From NCBI GenBank assembly GCA_964057225.1, contig OZ059894.1:19064476-19128475 (forward strand): DNA of 64,000 nt, given 5' to 3'. Origin of the DNA: Auanema rhodensis. Taxonomy: Eukaryota; Nematoda; Chromadorea; Rhabditida; Rhabditidae. Of this stretch, positions 49,001 through 63,747 are shown in pieces. Under the pieces are notes generated by a model, which did no database searches, was not told the DNA's origin, and worked only from the letters and a program-made list of their open reading frames with translations. Every line of letters starts with the position of its first letter. Position 1 is the first letter of the stretch. The position numbers were made by a program, and so were the translations under genes.

Positions 49001-52000
49001 ATCTGATAACACAGATCGACGCAGCTTAAAAATCCGCATCGAATGCACTATACTACATTGAGAAACGCTTAATACAAAAATTAGTTATGATCGTTTGAAA
49101 AATGATGCATTAGTGTATGTTGAGTTTCCATGTACACTCAACATTGCTTCCAAAAACATTTTGACAAAAGTTTTTTCGAAAAATTTCAGAATAATTTAGC
49201 GAAAAATAGATGTTTTTAGATTCCTTTTTTCAAGGCAAAGACGATGGACAATGTTATTCAACGAAAAAATTAATTCTTCAGGGTGAAAATCGAGGATATA
49301 AGTGTGAACTTATATCAGTTGATATCTCGGTGCATTTTTAAGCTAGCGCAAATCTGATAACACAGATCGACGCAGCTTAAAAATCCGCATCGAATGCACT
49401 ATACTACATTGAGAAACGCTTAATACAAAAATTAGTTATGATCGTTTGAAAAATGATGCATTAGTGTATGTTGAGTTTCCATGTACACTCAACATTGCTT
49501 CCAAAAACATTTTGACAAAAATTTTTTCGAAAAATTTCAAAATAATTTAGCAAAAAGTAGATGTTTTTAGATTCCTTTTTTCAAGGCAAAGACGATGGAC
49601 AATGTTATTCAACGAAAAAATTAATTCTTCAGGGTGAAAATCGAGGATATAAGTGTGAACTTATATCAGTTGATATCTGGGTGCATTTTTAAGCTAGCGC
49701 AAATCTGATAACACAGATCGACGCAGCTTAAAAATCCGCATCGAATGCACTATACTACATTGAGAAACGCTTAATACAAAAATTAGTTATGATCGTTTGA
49801 AAAATGATGCATTAGTGTATGTTGAGTTTCCATGTACACTCAACATTGCTTCCAAAAACATTTTGACAAAAGTTTTTTCGAAAAATTTCAGAATAATTTA
49901 GCAAAAAGTAGATGTTTTTAGATTCCTTTTTTCAAGGCAAAGTCGATGGACAATGTTATTCAACGAAAAAATTAATTCTTCAGGGTGAAAATCGAGGATA
50001 TAAGTGTGAACATATATCAGTTGATATCTCGGTGCATTTTTAAGCTAGCGCAAATCTGATAACACAGATCGACGCAGCTTAAAAATCCGCATCGAATGCA
50101 CTATACTACATTGAGAAACGCTTAATACAAAAATTAGTTATGATCGTTTGAAAAATGATGCATTAGTGTATGTTGAGTTTCCATGTACACTCAACATTGC
50201 TTCCAAAAACATTTTGACAAAAATTTTTTCGAAAAATTTCAAAATAATTTAGCAAAAAGTAGATGTTTTTAGATTCCTTTTTTCAAGGCAAAGACGATGG
50301 ACAATGTTATTCAACGAAAAAATTAATTCTTCAGGGTGAAAATCGAGGATATAAGTGTGAACTTATATCAGTTGATATCTGGGTGCATTTTTAAGCTAGC
50401 GCAAATCTGATAACACAGATCGACGCAGCTTAAAAATCCGCATCGAATGCACTATATTACATTGAGAAACGCTTAATACAAAAATTAGTTATGATCGTTT
50501 GAAAAATGATGCATTAGTGTATGTTGAGTTTCCATGTACACTCAACATTGCTTCCAAAAACATTTTGACAAAAATTTTTTCGAAAAATTTCAAAATAATT
50601 TAGCAAAAAGTAGATGTTTTTAGATTCCTTTTTTCAAGGCAAAGACGATGGACAATGTTATTCAACGAAAAAATTAATTCTTCAGGGTGAAAATCGAGGA
50701 TATAAGTGTGAACATATATCAGTTGATATCTCGGTGCATTTTTAAGCTAGCGCAAATCTGATAACACAGATCGACGCAGCTTAAAAATCCGCATCGAATG
50801 CACTATATTACATTGAGAAACGCTTAATACAAAAATTAGTTATGATCGTTTGAAAAATGATGCATTAGTGTATGTTGAGTTTCCATGTACACTCAACATT
50901 GCTTCCAAAAACATTTTGACAAAAATTTTTTCGAAAAATTTCAAAATAATTTAGCAAAAAGTAGATGTTTTTAGATTCCTTTTTTCAAGGCAAAGACGAT
51001 GGACAATGTTATTCAACGAAAAAATTAATTCTTCAGGGTGAAAATCGAGGATATAAGTGTGAACATATATCAGTTGATATCTCGGTGCATTTTTAAGCTA
51101 GCGCAAATCTGATAACACAGATCGACGCAGCTTAAAAATCCGCATCGAATGCACTATACTACATTGAGAAACGCTTAATACAAAAATTAGTTATGATCGT
51201 TTGAAAAATGATGCATTAGTGTATGTTGAGTTTCCATGTACACTCAACATTGCTTCCAAAAACATTTTGACAAAAATTTTTTCGAAAAATTTCAAAATAA
51301 TTTAGCAAAAAGTAAATGTTTTTAGATTCCTTTTTTCAAGGCAAAGACGATGGACAATGTTATTCAACGAAAAAATTAATTCTTCAGGGTGAAAATCGAG
51401 GATATAAGTGTGAACTTATATCAGTTGATATCTCGGTGCATTTTTAAGCTAGCGCAAATCTGATAACACAGATCGACGCAGCTTAAAAATCCGCATCGAA
51501 TGCACTATACTACATTGAGAAACGCTTAATACAAAAATTAGTTATGATCGTTTGAAAAATGATGCATTAGTGTATGTTGAGTTTCCATGTACACTCAACA
51601 TTGCTTCCAAAAACATTTTGACAAAAATTTTTTCGAAAAATTTCAAAATAATTTAGCAAAAAGTAAATGTTTTTAGATTCCTTTTTTCAAGGCAAAGACG
51701 ATGGACAATGTTATTCAACGAAAAAATTGATTCTTCAGGGTGAAAATCGAGGATATAAGTGTGAACTTATATCAGTTGATATCTGGGTGCATTTTTAAGC
51801 TAGCGCAAATCTGATAACACAGATCGACGCAGCTTAAAATTCCGCATCGAATGCACTATACTACATTGAGAAACGCTTAATACAAAAATTAGTTATGATC
51901 GTTTGAAAAATGATGCATTAGTGTATGTTGAGTTTCCATGTACACTCAACATTGCTTCCAAAAACATTTTGACAAAAATTTTTTCGAAAAATTTCAAAAT

Positions 52001-53217
52001 AATTTAGCAAAAAGTAGATGTTTTTAGATTCCTTTTTTCAAGGCAAAGACGATGGACAATGTTATTCAACGAAAAAATTAATTCTTCAGGGTGAAAATCG
52101 AGGATATAAGTGTGAACATATATCAGTTGATATCTCGGTGCATTTTTAAGCTAGCGCAAATCTGATAACACAGATCGACGCAGCTTAAAAATCCGCATCG
52201 AATGCACTATACTACATTGAGAAACGCTTAATACAAAAATTAGTTATGATCGTTTGAAAAATGATGCATTAGTGTATGTTGAGTTTCCATGTACACTCAA
52301 CATTGCTTCCAAAAACATTTTGACAAAAATTTTTTCGAAAAATTTCAAAATAATTTAGCAAAAAGTAAATGTTTTTAGATTCCTTTTTTCAAGGCAAAGA
52401 CGATGGACAATGTTATTCAACGAAAAAATTAATTCTTCAGGGTGAAAATCGAGGATATAAGTGTGAACTTATATCAGTTGATATCTCGGTGCATTTTTAA
52501 GCTAGCGCAAATCTGATAACACAGATCGACGCAGCTTAAAAATCCGCATCGAATGCACTATACTACATTGAGAAACGCTTAATACAAAAATTAGTTATGA
52601 TCGTTTGAAAAATGATGCATTAGTGTATGTTGAGTTTCCATGTACACTCAACATTGCTTCCAAAAACATTTTGACAAAAATTTTTTCGAAAAATTTCAAA
52701 ATAATTTAGCAAAAAGTAAATGTTTTTAGATTCCTTTTTTCAAGGCAAAGACGATGGACAATGTTATTCAACGAAAAAATTGATTCTTCAGGGTGAAAAT
52801 CGAGGATATAAGTGTGAACTTATATCAGTTGATATCTGGGTGCATTTTTAAGCTAGCGCAAATCTGATAACACAGATCGACGCAGCTTAAAATTCCGCAT
52901 CGAATGCACTATACTACATTGAGAAACGCTTAATACAAAAATTAGTTATGATCGTTTGAAAAATGATGCATTAGTGTATGTTGAGTTTCCATGTACACTC
53001 AACATTGCTTCCAAAAACATTTTGACAAAAATTTTTTCGAAAAATTTCAAAATAATTTAGCGAAAAGTAGATGTTTTTAGATTCCTTTTTTCAAGGCAAA
53101 GACGATGGACAATGTTATTCAACGAAAAAATTAATTCTTCAGGGTGAAAATCGAGGATATAAGTGTGAACTTATATCAGTTGATATCTGGGTGCATTTTT
53201 AAGCTAGCGCAAATCTG
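43039..53217 (+). repeat. Satellite zone 5: 29 monomers leading into the nested HORs
   Basis: Begins with a repeat of the gatcc/gtaaatg and aaaattccgc/gtaaatg pair (43039-43740, five monomers after 41284-41985). It then introduces classes that dominate the right end: tttttccaagg with ttgctatc; gttataatcg with gaaaatagatgc and gggttaaaatc; cttgatacag with cctgttttcaaggcc and gcgctaatc; aaagtttttt with ttagcgaaaaatag; and aagtcgatgg with gaacata. The three-monomer run 51463-52515 (gtaaatg with gttgattc; aaaattccgc with gaacata; gtaaatg) is found again inside the 13-monomer unit. Confidence 0.8.
47251..48654 (+). repeat. Tandem duplication of a two-monomer block (2 x 702 bp)
   Basis: The pair at 47251-47952 (atttaacaaaaag with tttttccaagg, then gttataatcg with gaaaatagatgc) is repeated at 47953-48654. 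The private atttaacaaaaag variant is in both first members. Small differences remain, for example cattaagaaac at 47602 and gggttaaaatc with gtgaattta at 48304. Confidence 0.85.
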
Positions 53218-56200
53218 ATAACACAGATCGACGCAGCTTAAAAATCCGCATCGAATGCACTATACTACATTGAGAAACGCTTAATACAAAAATTAGTTAT
53301 GATCGTTTGAAAAATGATGCATTAGTGTATGTTGAGTTTCCATGTACACTCAACATTGCTTCCAAAAACATTTTGACAAAAGTTTTTTCGAAAAATTTCA
53401 GAATAATTTAGCAAAAAGTAGATGTTTTTAGATTCCTTTTTTCAAGGCAAAGTCGATGGACAATGTTATTCAACGAAAAAATTAATTCTTCAGGGTGAAA
53501 ATCGAGGATATAAGTGTGAACATATATCAGTTGATATCTCGGTGCATTTTTAAGCTAGCGCAAATCTGATAACACAGATCGACGCAGCTTAAAAATCCGC
53601 ATCGAATGCACTATACTACATTGAGAAACGCTTAATACAAAAATTAGTTATGATCGTTTGAAAAATGATGCATTAGTGTATGTTGAGTTTCCATGTACAC
53701 TCAACATTGCTTCCAAAAACATTTTGACAAAAATTTTTTCGAAAAATTTCAAAATAATTTAGCAAAAAGTAGATGTTTTTAGATTCCTTTTTTCAAGGCA
53801 AAGACGATGGACAATGTTATTCAACGAAAAAATTAATTCTTCAGGGTGAAAATCGAGGATATAAGTGTGAACTTATATCAGTTGATATCTGGGTGCATTT
53901 TTAAGCTAGCGCAAATCTGATAACACAGATCGACGCAGCTTAAAAATCCGCATCGAATGCACTATATTACATTGAGAAACGCTTAATACAAAAATTAGTT
54001 ATGATCGTTTGAAAAATGATGCATTAGTGTATGTTGAGTTTCCATGTACACTCAACATTGCTTCCAAAAACATTTTGACAAAAATTTTTTCGAAAAATTT
54101 CAAAATAATTTAGCAAAAAGTAGATGTTTTTAGATTCCTTTTTTCAAGGCAAAGACGATGGACAATGTTATTCAACGAAAAAATTAATTCTTCAGGGTGA
54201 AAATCGAGGATATAAGTGTGAACTTATATCAGTTGATATCTCGGTGCATTTTTAAGCTAGCGCAAATATGATAACACAGATCGACGCAGCTTAAAAATCC
54301 GCATCGACTGCACTATACTACATTGAGAAACGCTTAATACAAAAATTAGTTATGATCGTTTGAAAAATGATGCATTAGTGTATGTTGAGTTTCCATGTAC
54401 ACTCAACATTGCTTCCAAAAACATTTTGACAAAAGTTTTTTCGAAAAATTTCAGAATAATTTAGCAAAAAGTAGATGTTTTTAGATTCCTTTTTTCAAGG
54501 CAAAGTCGATGGACAATGTTATTCAACGAAAAAATTAATTCTTCAGGGTGAAAATCGAGGATATAAGTGTGAACATATATCAGTTGATATCTCGGTGCAT
54601 TTTTAAGCTAGCGCAAATCTGATAACACAGATCGACGCAGCTTAAAAATCCGCATCGAATGCACTATACTACATTGAGAAACGCTTAATACAAAAATTAG
54701 TTATGATCGTTTGAAAAATGATGCATTAGTGTATGTTGAGTTTCCATGTACACTCAACATTGCTTCCAAAAACATTTTGACAAAAATTTTTTCGAAAAAT
54801 TTCAAAATAATTTAGCAAAAAGTAGATGTTTTTAGATTCCTTTTTCCAAGGCAAAGACGATGGACAATGTTATTCAACGAAAAAATTAATTCTTCAGGGT
54901 GAAAATCGAGGATATAAGTGTGAACTTATATCAGTTGCTATCTCGGTGCATTTTTAAGCTAGCGCAAATCTGATAACACAGATCGACGCAGCTTAAAAAT
55001 CCGCATCGAATGCACTATACTACATTGAGAAACGCTTAATACAAAAATTAGTTATAATCGTTTGAAAATAGATGCATTAGTGTATGTTGAGTTTCCATGT
55101 ACACTCAACATTGCTTCCAAAAACATTTTGACAAAAATTTTTTCGAAAAATTTCAAATTAAATTAGCAAAAAGTAGATGTTTTTAGATTCCATTTTTTAA
55201 GGCAAAGACGATGGACAATGTTATTCAACGAAAAAATTAATTCTTCAGGGTTAAAATCGAGGATATAAGTGTGAACTTATATCAGTTGATATCTCGGTGC
55301 ATTTTTAAGCTAGCGCAAATCTGATAACACAGATCGACGCAGCTTAAAAATCCGCATCGAATGCACTATACTACATTGAGAAACGCTTGATACAGAAATT
55401 AGTTATGATCGTTTGAAAAATGATGCATTAGTGTATGTTGAGTTTCCATGTACACTCAACATTGCTTCCAAAAACATTTTGACAAAAATTTTTTCGAAAC
55501 ATTTCAAAATAAATTAGGAAAAAACAGATGTTTTTAGATTCCTGTTTTCAAGGCCAAGACGATGGACAATGTTATTCAACGAAAAAATTAATTCTTCAGG
55601 GTGAAAATCGAGGATATAAGTGTGAACTTATATCAGTTGCTATCTCGGTGCATTTTTAAGCTAGCGCTAATCTGATAACACAGATCGACGCAGCTTAAAA
55701 ATCCGCATCGAATGCACTATACTACATTGAGAAACGCTTAATACAAAAATTAGTTATGATCGTTTGAAAAATGATGCATTAGTGTATGTTGAGTTTCCAT
55801 GTACACTCAACATTGCTTCCAAAAACATTTTGACAAAAGTTTTTTCGAAAAATTTCAGAATAATTTAGCGAAAAATAGATGTTTTTAGATTCCTTTTTTC
55901 AAGGCAAAGACGATGGACAATGTTATTCAACGAAAAAATTAATTCTTCAGGGTGAAAATCGAGGATATAAGTGTGAACTTATATCAGTTGATATCTCGGT
56001 GCATTTTTAAGCTAGCGCAAATCTGATAACACAGATCGACGCAGCTTAAAAATCCGCATCGAATGCACTATACTACATTGAGAAACGCTTAATACAAAAA
56101 TTAGTTATGATCGTTTGAAAAATGATGCATTAGTGTATGTTGAGTTTCCATGTACACTCAACATTGCTTCCAAAAACATTTTGACAAAAATTTTTTCGAA

Positions 56201-57780
56201 AAATTTCAAAATAATTTAGCAAAAAGTAAATGTTTTTAGATTCCTTTTTTCAAGGCAAAGACGATGGACAATGTTATTCAACGAAAAAATTGATTCTTCA
56301 GGGTGAAAATCGAGGATATAAGTGTGAACTTATATCAGTTGATATCTGGGTGCATTTTTAAGCTAGCGCAAATCTGATAACACAGATCGACGCAGCTTAA
56401 AATTCCGCATCGAATGCACTATACTACATTGAGAAACGCTTAATACAAAAATTAGTTATGATCGTTTGAAAAATGATGCATTAGTGTATGTTGAGTTTCC
56501 ATGTACACTCAACATTGCTTCCAAAAACATTTTGACAAAAATTTTTTCGAAAAATTTCAAAATAATTTAGCAAAAAGTAGATGTTTTTAGATTCCTTTTT
56601 TCAAGGCAAAGACGATGGACAATGTTATTCAACGAAAAAATTAATTCTTCAGGGTGAAAATCGAGGATATAAGTGTGAACATATATCAGTTGATATCTCG
56701 GTGCATTTTTAAGCTAGCGCAAATCTGATAACACAGATCGACGCAGCTTAAAAATCCGCATCGAATGCACTATACTACATTGAGAAACGCTTAATACAAA
56801 AATTAGTTATGATCGTTTGAAAAATGATGCATTAGTGTATGTTGAGTTTCCATGTACACTCAACATTGCTTCCAAAAACATTTTGACAAAAATTTTTTCG
56901 AAAAATTTCAAAATAATTTAGCAAAAAGTAAATGTTTTTAGATTCCTTTTTTCAAGGCAAAGACGATGGACAATGTTATTCAACGAAAAAATTAATTCTT
57001 CAGGGTGAAAATCGAGGATATAAGTGTGAACTTATATCAGTTGATATCTCGGTGCATTTTTAAGCTAGCGCAAATCTGATAACACAGATCGACGCAGCTT
57101 AAAAATCCGCATCGAATGCACTATACTACATTGAGAAACGCTTAATACAAAAATTAGTTATGATCGTTTGAAAAATGATGCATTAGTGTATGTTGAGTTT
57201 CCATGTACACTCAACATTGCTTCCAAAAACATTTTGACAAAAATTTTTTCGAAAAATTTCAAAATAATTTAGCAAAAAGTAAATGTTTTTAGATTCCTTT
57301 TTTCAAGGCAAAGACGATGGACAATGTTATTCAACGAAAAAATTGATTCTTCAGGGTGAAAATCGAGGATATAAGTGTGAACTTATATCAGTTGATATCT
57401 GGGTGCATTTTTAAGCTAGCGCAAATCTGATAACACAGATCGACGCAGCTTAAAATTCCGCATCGAATGCACTATACTACATTGAGAAACGCTTAATACA
57501 AAAATTAGTTATGATCGTTTGAAAAATGATGCATTAGTGTATGTTGAGTTTCCATGTACACTCAACATTGCTTCCAAAAACATTTTGACAAAAATTTTTT
57601 CGAAAAATTTCAAAATAATTTAGCAAAAAGTAGATGTTTTTAGATTCCTTTTTTCAAGGCAAAGACGATGGACAATGTTATTCAACGAAAAAATTAATTC
57701 TTCAGGGTGAAAATCGAGGATATAAGTGTGAACTTATATCAGTTGATATCTGGGTGCATTTTTAAGCTAGCGCAAATCTG
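53218..57780 (+). repeat. 13-monomer higher-order repeat (4563 bp)
   Basis: Order of monomer markers: aagtcgatgg; tctggg; ctatattac; cgactgcac with aagtcgatgg; tttttccaagg; gttataatcg; cttgatacag; ttagcgaaaaatag; gtaaatg with tctggg; aaaattccgc with gaacata; gtaaatg; gtaaatg with tctggg; aaaattccgc with tctggg. It shares order with the next unit except for three monomers (56377-57429). Confidence 0.88.
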
Positions 57781-60700
57781 ATAACACAGATCGACGCAGC
57801 TTAAAAATCCGCATCGAATGCACTATACTACATTGAGAAACGCTTAATACAAAAATTAGTTATGATCGTTTGAAAAATGATGCATTAGTGTATGTTGAGT
57901 TTCCATGTACACTCAACATTGCTTCCAAAAACATTTTGACAAAAGTTTTTTCGAAAAATTTCAGAATAATTTAGCAAAAAGTAGATGTTTTTAGATTCCT
58001 TTTTTCAAGGCAAAGTCGATGGACAATGTTATTCAACGAAAAAATTAATTCTTCAGGGTGAAAATCGAGGATATAAGTGTGAACATATATCAGTTGATAT
58101 CTCGGTGCATTTTTAAGCTAGCGCAAATCTGATAACACAGATCGACGCAGCTTAAAAATCCGCATCGAATGCACTATACTACATTGAGAAACGCTTAATA
58201 CAAAAATTAGTTATGATCGTTTGAAAAATGATGCATTAGTGTATGTTGAGTTTCCATGTACACTCAACATTGCTTCCAAAAACATTTTGACAAAAATTTT
58301 TTCGAAAAATTTCAAAATAATTTAGCAAAAAGTAGATGTTTTTAGATTCCTTTTTTCAAGGCAAAGACGATGGACAATGTTATTCAACGAAAAAATTAAT
58401 TCTTCAGGGTGAAAATCGAGGATATAAGTGTGAACTTATATCAGTTGATATCTGGGTGCATTTTTAAGCTAGCGCAAATCTGATAACACAGATCGACGCA
58501 GCTTAAAAATCCGCATCGAATGCACTATATTACATTGAGAAACGCTTAATACAAAAATTAGTTATGATCGTTTGAAAAATGATGCATTAGTGTATGTTGA
58601 GTTTCCATGTACACTCAACATTGCTTCCAAAAACATTTTGACAAAAATTTTTTCGAAAAATTTCAAAATAATTTAGCAAAAAGTAGATGTTTTTAGATTC
58701 CTTTTTTCAAGGCAAAGACGATGGACAATGTTATTCAACGAAAAAATTAATTCTTCAGGGTGAAAATCGAGGATATAAGTGTGAACTTATATCAGTTGAT
58801 ATCTCGGTGCATTTTTAAGCTAGCGCAAATATGATAACACAGATCGACGCAGCTTAAAAATCCGCATCGACTGCACTATACTACATTGAGAAACGCTTAA
58901 TACAAAAATTAGTTATGATCGTTTGAAAAATGATGCATTAGTGTATGTTGAGTTTCCATGTACACTCAACATTGCTTCCAAAAACATTTTGACAAAAGTT
59001 TTTTCGAAAAATTTCAGAATAATTTAGCAAAAAGTAGATGTTTTTAGATTCCTTTTTTCAAGGCAAAGTCGATGGACAATGTTATTCAACGAAAAAATTA
59101 ATTCTTCAGGGTGAAAATCGAGGATATAAGTGTGAACATATATCAGTTGATATCTCGGTGCATTTTTAAGCTAGCGCAAATCTGATAACACAGATCGACG
59201 CAGCTTAAAAATCCGCATCGAATGCACTATACTACATTGAGAAACGCTTAATACAAAAATTAGTTATGATCGTTTGAAAAATGATGCATTAGTGTATGTT
59301 GAGTTTCCATGTACACTCAACATTGCTTCCAAAAACATTTTGACAAAAATTTTTTCGAAAAATTTCAAAATAATTTAGCAAAAAGTAGATGTTTTTAGAT
59401 TCCTTTTTCCAAGGCAAAGACGATGGACAATGTTATTCAACGAAAAAATTAATTCTTCAGGGTGAAAATCGAGGATATAAGTGTGAACTTATATCAGTTG
59501 CTATCTCGGTGCATTTTTAAGCTAGCGCAAATCTGATAACACAGATCGACGCAGCTTAAAAATCCGCATCGAATGCACTATACTACATTGAGAAACGCTT
59601 AATACAAAAATTAGTTATAATCGTTTGAAAATAGATGCATTAGTGTATGTTGAGTTTCCATGTACACTCAACATTGCTTCCAAAAACATTTTGACAAAAA
59701 TTTTTTCGAAAAATTTCAAATTAAATTAGCAAAAAGTAGATGTTTTTAGATTCCATTTTTTAAGGCAAAGACGATGGACAATGTTATTCAACGAAAAAAT
59801 TAATTCTTCAGGGTTAAAATCGAGGATATAAGTGTGAACTTATATCAGTTGATATCTCGGTGCATTTTTAAGCTAGCGCAAATCTGATAACACAGATCGA
59901 CGCAGCTTAAAAATCCGCATCGAATGCACTATACTACATTGAGAAACGCTTGATACAGAAATTAGTTATGATCGTTTGAAAAATGATGCATTAGTGTATG
60001 TTGAGTTTCCATGTACACTCAACATTGCTTCCAAAAACATTTTGACAAAAATTTTTTCGAAACATTTCAAAATAAATTAGGAAAAAACAGATGTTTTTAG
60101 ATTCCTGTTTTCAAGGCCAAGACGATGGACAATGTTATTCAACGAAAAAATTAATTCTTCAGGGTGAAAATCGAGGATATAAGTGTGAACTTATATCAGT
60201 TGCTATCTCGGTGCATTTTTAAGCTAGCGCTAATCTGATAACACAGATCGACGCAGCTTAAAAATCCGCATCGAATGCACTATACTACATTGAGAAACGC
60301 TTAATACAAAAATTAGTTATGATCGTTTGAAAAATGATGCATTAGTGTATGTTGAGTTTCCATGTACACTCAACATTGCTTCCAAAAACATTTTGACAAA
60401 AGTTTTTTCGAAAAATTTCAGAATAATTTAGCGAAAAATAGATGTTTTTAGATTCCTTTTTTCAAGGCAAAGACGATGGACAATGTTATTCAACGAAAAA
60501 ATTAATTCTTCAGGGTGAAAATCGAGGATATAAGTGTGAACTTATATCAGTTGATATCTCGGTGCATTTTTAAGCTAGCGCAAATCTGATAACACAGATC
60601 GACGCAGCTTAAAAATCCGCATCGAATGCACTATACTACATTGAGAAACGCTTAATACAAAAATTAGTTATGATCGTTTGAAAAATGATGCATTAGTGTA

Positions 60701-61290
60701 TGTTGAGTTTCCATGTACACTCAACATTGCTTCCAAAAACATTTTGACAAAAATTTTTTCGAAAAATTTCAAAATAATTTAGCAAAAAGTAAATGTTTTT
60801 AGATTCCTTTTTTCAAGGCAAAGACGATGGACAATGTTATTCAACGAAAAAATTGATTCTTCAGGGTGAAAATCGAGGATATAAGTGTGAACTTATATCA
60901 GTTGATATCTGGGTGCATTTTTAAGCTAGCGCAAATCTGATAACACAGATCGACGCAGCTTAAAATTCCGCATCGAATGCACTATACTACATTGAGAAAC
61001 GCTTAATACAAAAATTAGTTATGATCGTTTGAAAAATGATGCATTAGTGTATGTTGAGTTTCCATGTACACTCAACATTGCTTCCAAAAACATTTTGACA
61101 AAAATTTTTTCGAAAAATTTCAAAATAATTTAGCAAAAAGTAGATGTTTTTAGATTCCTTTTTTCAAGGCAAAGACGATGGACAATGTTATTCAACGAAA
61201 AAATTAATTCTTCAGGGTGAAAATCGAGGATATAAGTGTGAACTTATATCAGTTGATATCTGGGTGCATTTTTAAGCTAGCGCAAATCTG
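57781..61290 (+). repeat. 10-monomer higher-order repeat (3510 bp), derived version of the 13-monomer unit
   Basis: Matches the preceding 13-monomer unit monomer by monomer for the first nine, then goes straight to its last member (aaaattccgc with tctggg, at 60940). It therefore lacks the three monomers corresponding to 56377-57429. Confidence 0.88.
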
Positions 61291-63747
61291 ATAACACAGA
61301 TCGACGCAGCTTAAAAATCCGCATCGAATGCACTATACTACATTGAGAAACGCTTAATACAAAAATTAGTTATGATCGTTTGAAAAATGATGCATTAGTG
61401 TATGTTGAGTTTCCATGTACACTCAACATTGCTTCCAAAAACATTTTGACAAAAGTTTTTTCGAAAAATTTCAGAATAATTTAGCAAAAAGTAGATGTTT
61501 TTAGATTCCTTTTTTCAAGGCAAAGTCGATGGACAATGTTATTCAACGAAAAAATTAATTCTTCAGGGTGAAAATCGAGGATATAAGTGTGAACATATAT
61601 CAGTTGATATCTCGGTGCATTTTTAAGCTAGCGCAAATCTGATAACACAGATCGACGCAGCTTAAAAATCCGCATCGAATGCACTATACTACATTGAGAA
61701 ACGCTTAATACAAAAATTAGTTATGATCGTTTGAAAAATGATGCATTAGTGTATGTTGAGTTTCCATGTACACTCAACATTGCTTCCAAAAACATTTTGA
61801 CAAAAATTTTTTCGAAAAATTTCAAAATAATTTAGCAAAAAGTAGATGTTTTTAGATTCCTTTTTCCAAGGCAAAGACGATGGACAATGTTATTCAACGA
61901 AAAAATTAATTCTTCAGGGTGAAAATCGAGGATATAAGTGTGAACTTATATCAGTTGCTATCTCGGTGCATTTTTAAGCTAGCGCAAATCTGATAACACA
62001 GATCGACGCAGCTTAAAAATCCGCATCGAATGCACTATACTACATTGAGAAACGCTTAATACAAAAATTAGTTATAATCGTTTGAAAATAGATGCATTAG
62101 TGTATGTTGAGTTTCCATGTACACTCAACATTGCTTCCAAAAACATTTTGACAAAAATTTTTTCGAAAAATTTCAAATTAAATTAGCAAAAAGTAGATGT
62201 TTTTAGATTCCATTTTTTAAGGCAAAGACGATGGACAATGTTATTCAACGGAAAAATTAATTCTTCAGGGTTAAAATCGAGGATATAAGTGTGAACTTAT
62301 ATCAGTTGATATCTCGGTGCATTTTTAAGCTAGCGCAAATCTGATAACACAGATCGACGCAGCTTAAAAATCCGCATCGAATGCACTATACTACATTGAG
62401 AAACGCTTGATACAGAAATTAGTTATGATCGTTTGAAAAATGATGCATTAGTGTATGTTGAGTTTCCATGTACACTCAACATTGCTTCCAAAAACATTTT
62501 GACAAAAATTTTTTCGAAACATTTCAAAATAAATTAGGAAAAAACAGATGTTTTTAGATTCCTGTTTTCAAGGCCAAGACGATGGACAATGTTATTCAAC
62601 GAAAAAATTAATTCTTCAGGGTGAAAATCGAGGATATAAGTGTGAACTTATATCAGTTGCTATCTCGGTGCATTTTTAAGCTAGCGCTAATCTGATAACA
62701 CAGATCGACGCAGCTTAAAAATCCGCATCGAATGCACTATACTACATTGAGAAACGCTTAATACAAAAATTAGTTATGATCGTTTGAAAAATGATGCATT
62801 AGTGTATGTTGAGTTTCCATGTACACTCAACATTGCTTCCAAAAACATTTTGACAAAAGTTTTTTCGAAAAATTTCAGAATAATTTAGCGAAAAATAGAT
62901 GTTTTTAGATTCCTTTTTTCAAGGCAAAGACGATGGACAATGTTATTCAACGAAAAAATTAATTCTTCAGGGTGAAAATCGAGGATATAAGTGTGAACTT
63001 ATATCAGTTGATATCTCGGTGCATTTTTAAGCTAGCGCAAATCTGATAACACAGATCGACGCAGCTTAAAAATCCGCATCGAATGCACTATACTACATTG
63101 AGAAACGCTTAATACAAAAATTAGTTATGATCGTTTGAAAAATGATGCATTAGTGTATGTTGAGTTTCCATGTACACTCAACATTGCTTCCAAAAACATT
63201 TTGACAAAAATTTTTTCGAAAAATTTCAAAATAATTTAGCAAAAAGTAAATGTTTTTAGATTCCTTTTTTCAAGGCAAAGACGATGGACAATGTTATTCA
63301 ACGAAAAAATTGATTCTTCAGGGTGAAAATCGAGGATATAAGTGTGAACTTATATCAGTTGATATCTGGGTGCATTTTTAAGCTAGCGCAAATCTGATAA
63401 CACAGATCGACGCAGCTTAAAATTCCGCATCGAATGCACTATACTACATTGAGAAACGCTTAATACAAAAATTAGTTATGATCGTTTGAAAAATGATGCA
63501 TTAGTGTATGTTGAGTTTCCATGTACACTCAACATTGCTTCCAAAAACATTTTGACAAAAATTTTTTCGAAAAATTTCAAAATAATTTAGCAAAAAGTAG
63601 ATGTTTTTAGATTCCTTTTTTCAAGGCAAAGACGATGGACAATGTTATTCAACGAAAAAATTAATTCTTCAGGGTGAAAATCGAGGATATAAGTGTGAAC
63701 TTATATCAGTTGATATCTGGGTGCATTTTTAAGCTAGCGCAAATCTG
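61291..63747 (+). repeat. 7-monomer higher-order repeat (2457 bp), shorter version of the same unit
   Basis: Starts with the aagtcgatgg monomer, then continues at tttttccaagg (61642), gttataatcg, cttgatacag, ttagcgaaaaatag, gtaaatg and aaaattccgc. It lacks three further monomers present at 58132-59184 of the 10-monomer unit. A private base change, caacggaaaaatt, is seen at about 62246-62258. Confidence 0.88.
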
